8,760 bases of DNA, taken from assembly GCA_023700825.1 (NCBI GenBank), contig JAMPYE010000166.1:1-8760 (forward strand), written 5' to 3'. The notes beneath the pieces were generated by a model that was not told the DNA's origin, did no database searches, and was given only the letters and a program-made list of their open reading frames with translations. Both the position numbers and the translations under genes were made by a program. This DNA is from Thermoanaerobaculia bacterium. GTDB lineage: Bacteria > Acidobacteriota > Thermoanaerobaculia > Gp7-AA8. Shown here one piece after another: positions 1 through 7,900 of the stretch. Numbering within the stretch: the stretch's first letter is position 1; every line of letters starts with the position of its first letter.

Positions 1-219
1 CAGCGCGAGGAGCCACCAGGGCTCGGGCTCGAAGCGGTCGAGCCACAGAGGGAACAGCAGGTACACCGGCACCGGGATGGTCGCCATCACGAATCCGAGC
101 ACAAAGCCGAGCAGCCCGGTCTCGAAGCCGATGAGGAGCAGGCTCAGCAGCCCCAGCACGGCGGAGACGAGGATGACCAGTGTCGAGACGACCCACGTGA
201 CTGCGCGATTCCGTTGCAT
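1..219 (-). CDS. PrsW-like intramembrane metalloprotease, N-terminal fragment
   Basis: Reading the minus strand from an ATG at 219 gives 73 codons that stay open to the left edge, so only the N-terminus is present. After a short polar start (MQRNR) there are two hydrophobic stretches, at about residues 8-31 and 34-60. They are followed by the motif WLDRFEPEPWW at residues 59-69. A D-R-F/Y-E-P-E-P motif just after the second membrane segment is typical of the PrsW family. These are polytopic inner-membrane metalloproteases; in Bacillus subtilis PrsW makes the first cut in the anti-sigma factor RsiW. The catalytic EExxK-type and histidine motifs would lie outside the window, so activity cannot be judged. 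The ribosome binding site is weak (AAGG directly before the ATG, with GAGAG further upstream). The gene diverges from the phosphatase gene, with 151 bases between the two starts. The family call rests on one motif plus topology; another membrane protein is possible. Confidence 0.65.
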   Translation of the reverse strand, partial: MQRNRAVTWVVSTLVILVSAVLGLLSLLLIGFETGLLGFVLGFVMATIPVPVYLLFPLWLDRFEPEPWWLLAL

Positions 220-250
220 CCTTGAGCTCTCGTAGAAGCGCGATCATCGT

Positions 251-278
251 AACTCAGCGCTCGCGACTCGGCACTCGG
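251..278. repeat. Degenerate heptamer tandem repeat (four units)
   Basis: Four consecutive 7-base units read AACTCAG, CGCTCGC, GACTCGG and CACTCGG. The CTC core recurs exactly every seven bases, at 253, 260, 267 and 274. The array lies between the divergent protease and phosphatase genes and ends at 278, where the period breaks. Heptanucleotide tandem repeats are known intergenic elements in some bacteria, for example the STRR elements of cyanobacteria. Whether this is such a family or chance cannot be decided from one short array. Confidence 0.45.
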
Positions 279-309
279 GAAGCAGCAGCCGGCTCTTCGC
301 CCATCCGGA

Positions 310-338
310 TTGCATTCCCGTGGCCGATGCTCTAACGT
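310..338 (+). promoter_or_regulatory. Weak sigma70-like promoter candidate for the phosphatase gene
   Basis: TTGCAT at 310-315 and TAACGT at 333-338 are separated by 17 bases. The first matches the TTG of the -35 consensus and the second matches the first, second and last bases of the -10 consensus. Transcription would start near 345, giving a short leader before the ATG at 371 and leaving the alternative GTG at 320 untranscribed. The match is weak and the housekeeping promoter consensus of this organism is unknown. Confidence 0.22.
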
Positions 339-358
339 TCAGACAGTCCACGACCTTC

Positions 359-362
359 GAGG
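359..362 (+). promoter_or_regulatory. Ribosome binding site that favours the ATG at 371
   Basis: GAGG at 359-362 lies eight bases before the ATG at 371. The in-frame GTG at 320 has no purine-rich Shine-Dalgarno sequence in front of it, so this site decides the start in favour of 371. Confidence 0.55.
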
Positions 363-370
363 TATCCGGC

Positions 371-1660
371 ATGGAAGCGCAGAAAGAGTCACTCGCGCTC
401 CTCCAGAGGGAGAACGAGCAGCTGCGGCGGGCAGTGCAGGAACTGTCGACGCTGCTCGACCTTTCGCGGGCAATCGGCGCGTCGCTCGATTCGCACGAGA
501 TCATGCGGACGATCATCAACCGTTCCCTGAAGGCGACGAACGCGCAGCAGGGGTTGATCACGCTGGTCGACCGCGATCGCAAGCTGCCTACGGCGACTCT
601 CGTGCGCGCCAACGTGAGCTCGACCACCCACAATCCGTTCCACCTCACGGAGTCGCTCCTCGGCTGGATGTACCTCAACAAGCGGCCGCTCGCCGTGAAC
701 GACCCCCGCCATGACGAACGATTCAGCGGCGTCGAATGGGAGCCCGGGGTGGAGTCGCTGCTCTGCGTTCCCCTTCTCATCAAGTCGGAGCTCAACGGCA
801 TCCTCACCGTCTACAACAAGAAGGAGGGCGCCGGCTTCGACTCGAACGACGAGCGACTGCTCGCGATCATCGCGTCGCAGTCGGCGCAGATCGTGGAGAA
901 CGCCCGTCTCTACGAGGAGGAGCGGGCGCTTCTGCGGATGCGCGAGCAACTGCATCTCGCCGCGCAGATCCAGGACCATCTGCTTCCCACCAAGGCGCTG
1001 GCCATCGCGGGATACGACGTCGCCGGGAAGAGCATCGCGGCGCAGGAGGTCGGCGGCGACTACTACGACTTCGTTCCGATGAGCGAAGGGCGCTGGGCGA
1101 TCTGTCTCGGCGACGTGTCGGGGAAGGGCCTTCCGGCGTCGCTGCTGATGGCGAACGTCCAGGCGACGATCCGGCTTCTCGTCTCGATGGACCTGACGGC
1201 GTCGGAAGCGATCGCGCGCGCGAACTCGTTCCTCTTTCGGAGCACGCCCACCGAGAAGTTCGTGACCTTCTTCTTCTCGGTTCTCGATCCCGCGAGGAAC
1301 AGGCTCATCTTCTGCAATGCCGGCCACAACCCGCCGTACCTCCTTTCCGGCAACTCCGAACGCGGGCTTCGCACCGAGGGGCTCGTACTCGGGATGGTCG
1401 ACGGCTTCACCTATCGGCAGGACACGGTCGAGCTTCGCCCGGGCGACCTGGTCGTCATGTACTCGGATGGCGTGACCGAAGCGGTGAACCTAGCGGACGA
1501 GGATTTCGGCGAGAGACGGCTGCTCGACGTCGTCCGGGAACACCGAGAGGAGTCAGCCACCTCGATCGTCGCGGCCATCGTCGACGCCGTCCAGACGCAC
1601 GGCGCAAAGCAGGCGCAGCACGACGACATCACCATCGTCGTGCTCAAGCGGACGGAGTAG
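371..1660 (+). CDS. GAF domain plus SpoIIE/RsbU-type PP2C serine phosphatase
   Basis: A 429-residue soluble protein, numbered from the ATG at 371. A short coiled-coil-like helix (about residues 3-28) leads into a GAF sensor domain (about 30-185). A helical linker rich in E, R and L (about 182-206) ends in QDHLLP, as is usual before RsbU-type phosphatases. The PP2C SpoIIE domain fills the rest. Its metal-binding aspartates are present in VGGDYYDF (227-234), GDVSGKGLP (247-255), YSDGVTEA (364-371) and HDDIT (417-421), and the NAGHNPP signature is at 316-322. Members dephosphorylate phosphoserine or phosphothreonine on anti-anti-sigma (STAS) proteins in partner-switching pathways; the GAF domain probably gates this in response to a small ligand or partner. 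No membrane segment or signal peptide is seen, so it is cytoplasmic. The all-motif match suggests an active enzyme. No STAS or anti-sigma kinase gene lies nearby, so its target is unknown. An in-frame GTG at 320 would add 17 residues, but it lacks a ribosome binding site. The gene is convergent with the receptor gene. Confidence 0.93.
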   Translation: MEAQKESLALLQRENEQLRRAVQELSTLLDLSRAIGASLDSHEIMRTIINRSLKATNAQQGLITLVDRDRKLPTATLVRANVSSTTHNPFHLTESLLGWMYLNKRPLAVNDPRHDERFSGVEWEPGVESLLCVPLLIKSELNGILTVYNKKEGAGFDSNDERLLAIIASQSAQIVENARLYEEERALLRMREQLHLAAQIQDHLLPTKALAIAGYDVAGKSIAAQEVGGDYYDFVPMSEGRWAICLGDVSGKGLPASLLMANVQATIRLLVSMDLTASEAIARANSFLFRSTPTEKFVTFFFSVLDPARNRLIFCNAGHNPPYLLSGNSERGLRTEGLVLGMVDGFTYRQDTVELRPGDLVVMYSDGVTEAVNLADEDFGERRLLDVVREHREESATSIVAAIVDAVQTHGAKQAQHDDITIVVLKRTE

Positions 1661-1707
1661 CTCGACTCGATTTCACGCAAACGGCACCGGTCGGAGTTCG
1701 AGTCGGA

Positions 1708-1754
1708 GAGACCCAGCGCTCCATGCCGAGCGGTATGGGCAGCGCTGCAGTCTC
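1708..1754. terminator. Large imperfect hairpin between convergent genes, candidate terminator
   Basis: Three stacked arms pair around the loop GAGC (1728-1731): GAGAC (1708-1712) with GTCTC (1750-1754), CAGCGCT (1714-1720) with AGCGCTG (1741-1747), and CCATGCC (1721-1727) with GGTATGG (1732-1738). That gives 19 pairs, interrupted by a one-by-two internal loop and a two-base bulge. One pair is a G-U wobble if read from the plus strand but a C-A mismatch from the minus strand, so the fold favours the phosphatase transcript. It begins 48 bases after the phosphatase stop. No T-tract follows on either strand, so it is not a canonical intrinsic terminator. It could instead be an mRNA-stabilising or REP-like element. 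Confidence 0.4.
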
Positions 1755-1787
1755 CCGGCCGAGCAGGTGCACGTAGCGGGCCCCGAG

Positions 1788-1801
1788 CCTCCTTCCGGAG
1801 G
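1788..1801. terminator. Small GC-rich stem-loop downstream of the receptor gene
   Basis: CCTCC (1788-1792) pairs with GGAGG (1797-1801) around the loop TTCC, and G1787 can add a wobble with T1802. It lies 51 bases past the receptor stop (minus strand) and also within the reach of the phosphatase transcript. The stem is short and no T-tract follows, so a role in termination is only possible. The rest of 1661-1852 shows no convincing gene; an 11-base dyad (CCTGAGTCAGG) sits at 1816-1826. Confidence 0.22.
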
Positions 1802-1852
1802 TCATCACAAGACGCCCTGAGTCAGGAAGCAGTCGTGGCGGGAGGTCGATGC

Positions 1853-4825
1853 TCAGAACCGCAATCCCGCAGAGAATCGATACGTGAGCGGAGTCTGGTA
1901 GTGCGGCGGCCCTATCGCGGTGCCGAACGTCGGGCGCTTCTGCCAGTGAAATCCGGTACAGTCCGATTGGCCTCGCGGACACTCCTTCGGCACTTCGTGA
2001 AACGGATCGAAGGGCGCTATGACCTGCACGCCGGCATTTCCGCCAATCTGCGCCTGCTCGTCGAACAGGTTCAGTACCTCAGCCTGGGCAAAGACGCTCA
2101 CCTTCTGGATCGGCACCTCGTAGTTGATCGCCAGATCGGTCGCGGTAGCCGTCTCCCACCGATACGCTCCACGGTCGCTGAAGTAGTAGTCCACGCGCGC
2201 CGGAGGCGTCGCGTATCCGGGATTCGCGACATAAGCACCGACCCGGATTACCTCCTGTGCGGAGTACGGACGCCCGGAGTCGAGTCGCTCGAGAATCGAG
2301 ACGTTGACGTTGCCAAACCGGCCTAACGGCTGGTGGTAACCGAGCCACACGCGTGCCTTGTGCGGTTGGTCGAGCGCGAGTCGGCCAGACGGGCTGAACT
2401 GCGCGAACGCCTTGTACTCGGCGTAGAGGAATGGGGATTTGTCGCTGTTCTGCCACATCTGGAAGTCCTCCCAGTTGCCCAGCGCCTCCGACCACGTGTA
2501 GTGCCCCCCGACCGTGAGGCGTTCGTTGAATCGATAGTGAGACTGGATGGTGAGCGCTCGGTAGGCACGTTCGAGCCGATTGGTGTTTCCGTGATTCGTG
2601 ACGTCGATGCGGTCACCGGGAATGATGGGATTCTCGACGACGTCTCCGGGAACGCTGGATTGCGCGTAGAGGTCGGCCCACGCGCGATCGATCCAGTCGA
2701 GCCTCACTACGCCACGCGATCCGAGCTGCGCCCCGAAGCCTACCGACCACTCATCGACGTGCATCGATTGAAGATCGGTGACGCGCGTGTTCACGCCAGC
2801 GATGGCGGTGCCCAGAACGAGATCGGCGGCGGTGACGCCTCCCTGGTCGAGAAACCACCGAAACACCTGCTCGAGCACGTCGAAGGACCCGAGCCCCGTC
2901 TGCGGCCCGCCAACCGTGGGTCCTCGATATTCGTAGGCGATGAACCAGGGCTGCCCTGCGCTGGCGGCTCCACCTCCGTACTCGTCGAGCTTGCTGACAT
3001 ACCTCGAAAAGCTCGCGTTGATCCGGTATCGTCCATCGCCGCGAACGTCGAAGATCGCGCCGAGTCGAGGGCTCGCCTTGCCGTCGCCCGACACCTGCAC
3101 TCCGCCGGCAGCGACGCTGTCGTTCTGGTCGTGACGAACGCCGAGATTGAAGCTCCAGCGTGAACTGAGATCCCACTTGTCGTTGACGAATAGTGTATTG
3201 GTCACGAAATTGGAAGCATTGGACTGGCCGTGAATCGGAGCGTACACGATGACGTCTCCCGCAGAAACGACGGGGCGCAGTGTACCGTCTACATCCCGCG
3301 TCGGCGGCGTCGCATAGATGTAGAGAAGGTAGTTCGAGCCTGATTGGTAGTTGTTTGGATAACGCGACTCGGCGAACTTCTCGTAGCCGGCGACGATCGT
3401 GTGAGTGCCGAGAGCTCGCGAGTCCACGTAGTACGTCCCTTTCAGGTTATAGAGCTCGTTGTCCCAGAGCTCGCCGCGGCCACAGACTCCGCACCAGTCG
3501 GGAGCGCCCCACGAGCCGAGGAACATGCGGTCGAAGCCTAACGACCCGAGCGCAATGTCTCTCGGGTTTGTGGCGTCCCTCGTCAGATGATCTCCTCCGC
3601 GGCCCAGGAACTCGATCGACCGTGTCGAGTACGCGGCTTCGACGAGGAGGTTGTTCCGAAGTACACCGCTGTAATTCAGGCTCGTCATCGATCCTGGAAT
3701 CGAATGCTTCGAATCGAGTGCCGACGCCTCCCAGGCACCGGAGAGGGGTGGTACGTTCGTCTTCCCGCGGTCGTAGTCGAGATACGCGGCAACGAGGGAC
3801 TGCTTCGATGAAATCTGCCCCGTCAGTTTGGCTTCGACTCGCTCGTCGCGAGTCACCGCCGGAGGCATCGGCTGCTTACTGTCTTTGTAGACTCCAGTCA
3901 GACTCGTTTCCGCGAAGCGGCCCGCGACGAAGAACCAGAGCCGGTCCCGCACGATCCGCCCCCCGAGCGTCGCTTCGTACACATGCTCGAGATTTTTCTC
4001 CTGTTCGGGCTCACCGTACGCCGACGGCGAGGTCCAGGCCGGGTCCCTGAGGCTGTCACGAAGACTGCCCGCCGTCTCGTTTCCCCCGAACTTCGTCACG
4101 ACCGAGACGAGGCCGCCCGTGAATCTGCCGTACTCGGCCGAGATCGACCCCTGCAGCACGGACGTCTCGAGGACCGCATCCTCGATGTAGAAGTTGTCCA
4201 TCGAACCAAGTCCCGACCCGGTCGGTGAGATGGGCTCGTTCGTCACGACGCCGTTGACGAGATAGACGCTGTCGAACACCGGTGCGCCGGAGATGGACTC
4301 CCGCCCGAGCGCGCTGGACCTCACCCCCGGGGAGAATCGCGTCACGGACTGAACCGTGCGCTCGATCGGCAGCTCGTCCACGAGCTCGGCCGTGTAGTTC
4401 GACTGAATTTCGGTCGTTTCGAGAACACTTGGCGCCGCAGGGACGTTGCGGGCGGTCACGGCAATTGTCTCGACGAGCGGCTGCATCGTCTCCGGAAGCG
4501 CGGCAAGCGTAGCGTTCACGCGCTCCGTACGTGCCAGTCCGACGATGACGGCTCTCGCTTCCGGAGCCATGCCTTGTGATTCGAAACGAACAGTGTATTT
4601 GCCGGGAGGGAGCGCTCCGAAATTGTAGTCGCCGTTGATGTTCGAGGAGGTACTACGCGTTCCCTGCATCGCCGGCGAGGAGATCGTGACCTTCACATCT
4701 GCGAGCGGCACCCCCCGATGCCTCACCGTGCCAGTCAATGCACCAGTCGTCAATTGCGCCGAGACGGAAAGCGAGAGCCACAGTGCACTCAGCAAGATCA
4801 GCGGGATGAGAGTAACTCGGTTCAC
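1853..4825 (-). CDS. TonB-dependent receptor, Oar-like, with carboxypeptidase-regulatory domain
   Basis: A complete 990-residue outer-membrane receptor. A signal peptide covers about residues 1-23 with likely cleavage after SVSA. A carboxypeptidase-regulatory-like beta-sandwich follows at about 28-110 (LTGTVRHRGVPLADVKV, then GDYNFGALPPGKYTV). ETIAVTA at 119-125 resembles a TonB box. The plug spans roughly 140-245, including YLVNGVV and AEYGRFTGGLVSVVTK, and the rest is a large beta-barrel ending in the terminal-phenylalanine signature RFSAGLRF. This layout is typical of the Oar/SusC-like receptors abundant in Acidobacteriota, which are thought to import oligosaccharides, peptides or other large nutrients with energy from TonB-ExbBD; the substrate cannot be read from the sequence. 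Two cysteine pairs stand out: C445 and C448 (WCGVC), and C949 and C956 near the C-terminus. The GTG start is supported by a near-perfect ribosome binding site. The kinase fusion gene lies 146 bases upstream in the same orientation, so co-transcription is possible. Exactly two TTA leucine codons (L429, L834) occur, both inside CGTTAGGC. Confidence 0.93.
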   Translation of the reverse strand: MNRVTLIPLILLSALWLSLSVSAQLTTGALTGTVRHRGVPLADVKVTISSPAMQGTRSTSSNINGDYNFGALPPGKYTVRFESQGMAPEARAVIVGLARTERVNATLAALPETMQPLVETIAVTARNVPAAPSVLETTEIQSNYTAELVDELPIERTVQSVTRFSPGVRSSALGRESISGAPVFDSVYLVNGVVTNEPISPTGSGLGSMDNFYIEDAVLETSVLQGSISAEYGRFTGGLVSVVTKFGGNETAGSLRDSLRDPAWTSPSAYGEPEQEKNLEHVYEATLGGRIVRDRLWFFVAGRFAETSLTGVYKDSKQPMPPAVTRDERVEAKLTGQISSKQSLVAAYLDYDRGKTNVPPLSGAWEASALDSKHSIPGSMTSLNYSGVLRNNLLVEAAYSTRSIEFLGRGGDHLTRDATNPRDIALGSLGFDRMFLGSWGAPDWCGVCGRGELWDNELYNLKGTYYVDSRALGTHTIVAGYEKFAESRYPNNYQSGSNYLLYIYATPPTRDVDGTLRPVVSAGDVIVYAPIHGQSNASNFVTNTLFVNDKWDLSSRWSFNLGVRHDQNDSVAAGGVQVSGDGKASPRLGAIFDVRGDGRYRINASFSRYVSKLDEYGGGAASAGQPWFIAYEYRGPTVGGPQTGLGSFDVLEQVFRWFLDQGGVTAADLVLGTAIAGVNTRVTDLQSMHVDEWSVGFGAQLGSRGVVRLDWIDRAWADLYAQSSVPGDVVENPIIPGDRIDVTNHGNTNRLERAYRALTIQSHYRFNERLTVGGHYTWSEALGNWEDFQMWQNSDKSPFLYAEYKAFAQFSPSGRLALDQPHKARVWLGYHQPLGRFGNVNVSILERLDSGRPYSAQEVIRVGAYVANPGYATPPARVDYYFSDRGAYRWETATATDLAINYEVPIQKVSVFAQAEVLNLFDEQAQIGGNAGVQVIAPFDPFHEVPKECPRGQSDCTGFHWQKRPTFGTAIGPPHYQTPLTYRFSAGLRF

Positions 4826-4832
4826 AATCGGC

Positions 4833-4839
4833 CCTCCTT
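4833..4839 (-). promoter_or_regulatory. Strong Shine-Dalgarno site for the receptor gene
   Basis: Read on the minus strand this is AAGGAGG, fully complementary to the usual 16S rRNA tail, seven bases before the GTG start at 4825. It fixes the start codon and predicts strong translation despite GTG. No clear promoter was found in the rest of the 146-base gap. Confidence 0.85.
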
Positions 4840-4907
4840 CTCCTGAGAGACTGCCGTGGCGCCGGGGAGGCCGGGCGAAAGGGTCCGTCCGAACGAGCGC
4901 TCAGGCG

Positions 4908-4932
4908 GCATCGTCCAGCGCCGGCTCGATGC
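4908..4932. other. Weak inverted repeat in the kinase-receptor gap
   Basis: GCATCG (4908-4913) pairs with CGATGC (4927-4932), and inside it AGC (4917-4919) pairs with GCT (4924-4926), leaving a three-base bulge and the loop GCCG. It lies 40 bases past the kinase-fusion stop on the minus strand. No T-tract follows. It could attenuate transcription into the receptor gene or be chance in GC-rich DNA. Confidence 0.2.
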
Positions 4933-4971
4933 GCAAAGAGATCGATTGATCAGGCGAGCTCCGGCCACGAC

Positions 4972-7900
4972 TCAGGGCCCTCTCCGCTTGACCGGTCCCA
5001 GGTACTTGTCGAGCCAGGCAAGGTACTCGCGGAACTCCGCTCTGCGCGGCAACGCGTGGGCTGCTTCGGTGATGAGCAAACGCTTGTCCGCGTCAGGCGT
5101 TCCGAGCAGGCGGAAGAATGCAGTCTGGGGCTTACCCAACTCCTTGAAGTCGTATCGACCTTGCACCACGAGTACCGGTGTCTTGACGCGAGTCACGAAA
5201 TTGAGCGGTTCGACTTCGGGCAGCGCGCGCGACTTACGGAACCCTCCCGAGTAGAGAATTGCCGCGCCGATCCGATCCTCGACCGCGAGCAGGATCGGTG
5301 CGTTCGAGGCACCCAGGCTGTAGCCGTAGTAGGCAATCTTCGAGCTGTCGATGTCTTTTCTGGTCTCGAGGTAGTCGATCGATCTTCCGAGCTCTCGGGA
5401 CCATGCGACCACGTGATCGCGCCAGACGGCAGGTGAGTTGGCGTCGGGTCCGCCCCAACCCACTTTGCCGGTTCCGGTTCGCCCATAGGTCCCTTTGTAC
5501 ATGGGATAGACGAGCGCTCTGCCGCTCTTCGGAAAGGTCTCGAGCCCGTCTGTGATCGAGGGATTGACACTGTCTCCGAACTGGATCCAGCCGAAGTACA
5601 CGACGACCTGGAATGGCGGAGCGACCTTTCTCGGAAGAAGCAGGTGCACCGTAAGGCGCTCCTCGCCCGATGCCGCGTCGAGACTGACCTTTTCGTGAAT
5701 CCAATTGTCTTTCGTCTCGGTAGCTTCGATCCGAGCGTTCAACTCCGTCTTGTCATACGCGAAGAGTCCTTTGAGGGCGGCAAACACCTCGTCGGAAACG
5801 GGCACCTCTTCTTCGATGGCTCGCTCTTGTACTGTCGACAATCTGGCGTTCGCCTGGGAATCCGGCGGAGAGAAAAGTTCCATGCACCGAAAACCTGCGT
5901 CTGCTTTTCGATCCCATGGTGACCTTGTCTGCTTGAATGCGAACATGTAGTCGGGCTCGTCGAATGCACCCCCCAGGATGAATCGATGCTGATCGCTGGT
6001 CTCGTTCCAGCACCATTCCTTTGCGTTACCGGCCATGTCGGTCGTACCGAAACCACTCAACGTTCCGGGGCGCCCGACCGGCTGAGTGCCGTCCGAACGG
6101 AGATTGCTGCCAGGAACGATGAGGTTCACAAAGTAGGGTTGCGAGGCGTGGACCCAGTGATAGACGGTAGGAAGGCTCTTGCCCGCGTACGTCGCAAACG
6201 CCGCGGCCTCGAACCAGCTGACTCCCGTCACGGGATGCTTCGCACTCCCTGACGGGAAGCCGCCGGCCTCCCAGGTCGCGGGACCGTGCCTGCCCGTCGT
6301 GTCGACGAATCGGGCTACCGCCACCTCGAACGGCAACTCGGAGTCGTTGTCGACGAACGGTACCTTCCAGTACTCGGGATTCTCGTAGCCACCGGAGTCA
6401 ACGAACTTCTGGAATTCCTCGTTCGTGACCTCATGGCGGTCGATCAGGTAGTCCTCGAGGCGCAGAGCCGGAGCGCCGGGTAACCCAATGTCCGTCTTGA
6501 GCGGTCCGCGCGCGTTTCGCCCCTCCCTGAGAAGAGCGTTTCCCACAACGAACACCATTCCGGCCCTGTTGTCCTCCTCGGGACGGAGCTGAAAGGTCCA
6601 CTCCAGCGAGGCCGGATAGATCACTCGAGCTTCGATGAACCCGCTCCTGGCGATCTTCCATACGTAGTCGCCGCGCGGGAGGCGCACGTCCGCGAGTGGT
6701 GTGGTTCCGACGCGCTCCCACGCGTTCTCGGCTCCTTGGTAGGGCTTGACCCAGACTTCGGCGCCATTCGGGACACTATCGACGGAAGGCATGTCGGTTG
6801 CCGCAATCCAGAGCTGCTCGAGCGCCGGCTCCGAAGGCAGGATGGCTTGCGCCTGTCGAATCAGCGTGGTCGCTCTCGCGTACTCCTCGGCATCGACCAG
6901 ACGCCTGATCTCGGGGATGGCTTCTTTGCGAGCCCACTCCTGCCGGGACGCTCGCCGCCAGAGCACGCCTGCCATCACCAGCATCGCGATGGCAATCACG
7001 GCACCACTTACGAGAGCGCCGCGCGAAAGGCGGCGTACCGGACGAAGCTCACTCAGCTGATTCGAACATTCCCGCAACGCCTCGACCACGTCGAGTGCAG
7101 ATTGCCAGCGTCGGTCAGGCTCCTTTTCGAGGCAACGCCGCACGATCGTCTCGATCGGTGCGAGGGTTCGTCCGCTGGGGGGGCGTCTCCTTCGGCCACG
7201 ACTCCGGGTCGTGAGCTCCGCCGGTTCCTCCTTGAGAATCGCAGCGATCAGGCCGGCCCTGTTCGTTGCAGCAAACGCCCTGCTGCCGGTGGCCATCTCG
7301 TACAGGACCGTGCCGAGCGTGAAGATATCGCTCCGTGCGTCGGCTTCCCGCCCTTCAACCTGCTCCGGCGCCATGTACGGCAACGTCCCGACAATCGCTC
7401 CCTCGGCAGTCAACGGTCTGGAGGGTGATTCAACTGCCTCCATCGTCGCCTTTGGGTCGTCGCCATTGGGCGGTGGAGCACGCCGGCGCCCGATGCGCCC
7501 CGAATCGCTTTCCTCCAGCACTGCCGCGATTCCCTTTGCGAGACCGAAGTCGACGAGTTTGACCGTCCCCGACGTCGTCAAAATCACGTTTCCCGGCTTG
7601 AGGTCGCGATGGATGATGCCCTGCTGGTGCGCGCGGCCCAATGCCTCGGCGATCTGGATGCCTGTCTTCAGCAACTCGCCGAGCGGCAGCGAGCCTCGCA
7701 CGAGCCGCTCTGCGAGCGTCTCGCCCTCCAGATACTCCATGACCAGGTAGTCGGTTCCTTCCTGCTCGCCGACGTCGAAGAGCGTGCAGATGTTCGGGTG
7801 GGCGAGCGACGAGATCGTCTTCGCCTCACGCTGGAAGCGCTGTCTCCGTTCGGAGTCCTCGGAAAACTCCGGTGCCAGAACCTTGATTGCCACTTCCCGG

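Noticed and set aside
320..370. In-frame GTG at 320 as the phosphatase start
   Set aside because: It has no Shine-Dalgarno sequence and adds 17 residues with no family similarity that I can see; ATG 371 has GAGG at good spacing.
389..1327. Long open frame on the minus strand, antisense to the phosphatase
   Set aside because: It has a biased, arginine- and glutamate-rich composition with no recognisable motif, and it is fully covered by a gene with clear domains; a shadow frame in GC-rich DNA.
1644..1982. 112-codon minus-strand frame over the convergent gap
   Set aside because: It overlaps the 3' ends of both neighbours, has no recognisable motif, and its middle is occupied by the inverted repeat at 1708-1754.
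2321..2328. GCCTAAC as an integron attC-like core site
   Set aside because: The three copies are single words inside conserved coding sequence, with no paired simple sites, no integrase gene and no cassette structure.
2333..3163. 276-codon plus-strand frame inside the receptor gene
   Set aside because: Antisense shadow of a well-supported receptor, with no motif or ribosome binding site.
4940..4951. GATCGATTGATC near-dyad in the kinase-receptor gap as an operator
   Set aside because: Only the outer four-base arms are symmetric and it is not placed next to any credible promoter; likely chance.
6736..7428. 230-codon plus-strand frame inside the kinase fusion
   Set aside because: Antisense shadow over kinase 2, the membrane helix and adjoining sequence, which read convincingly in the minus frame.
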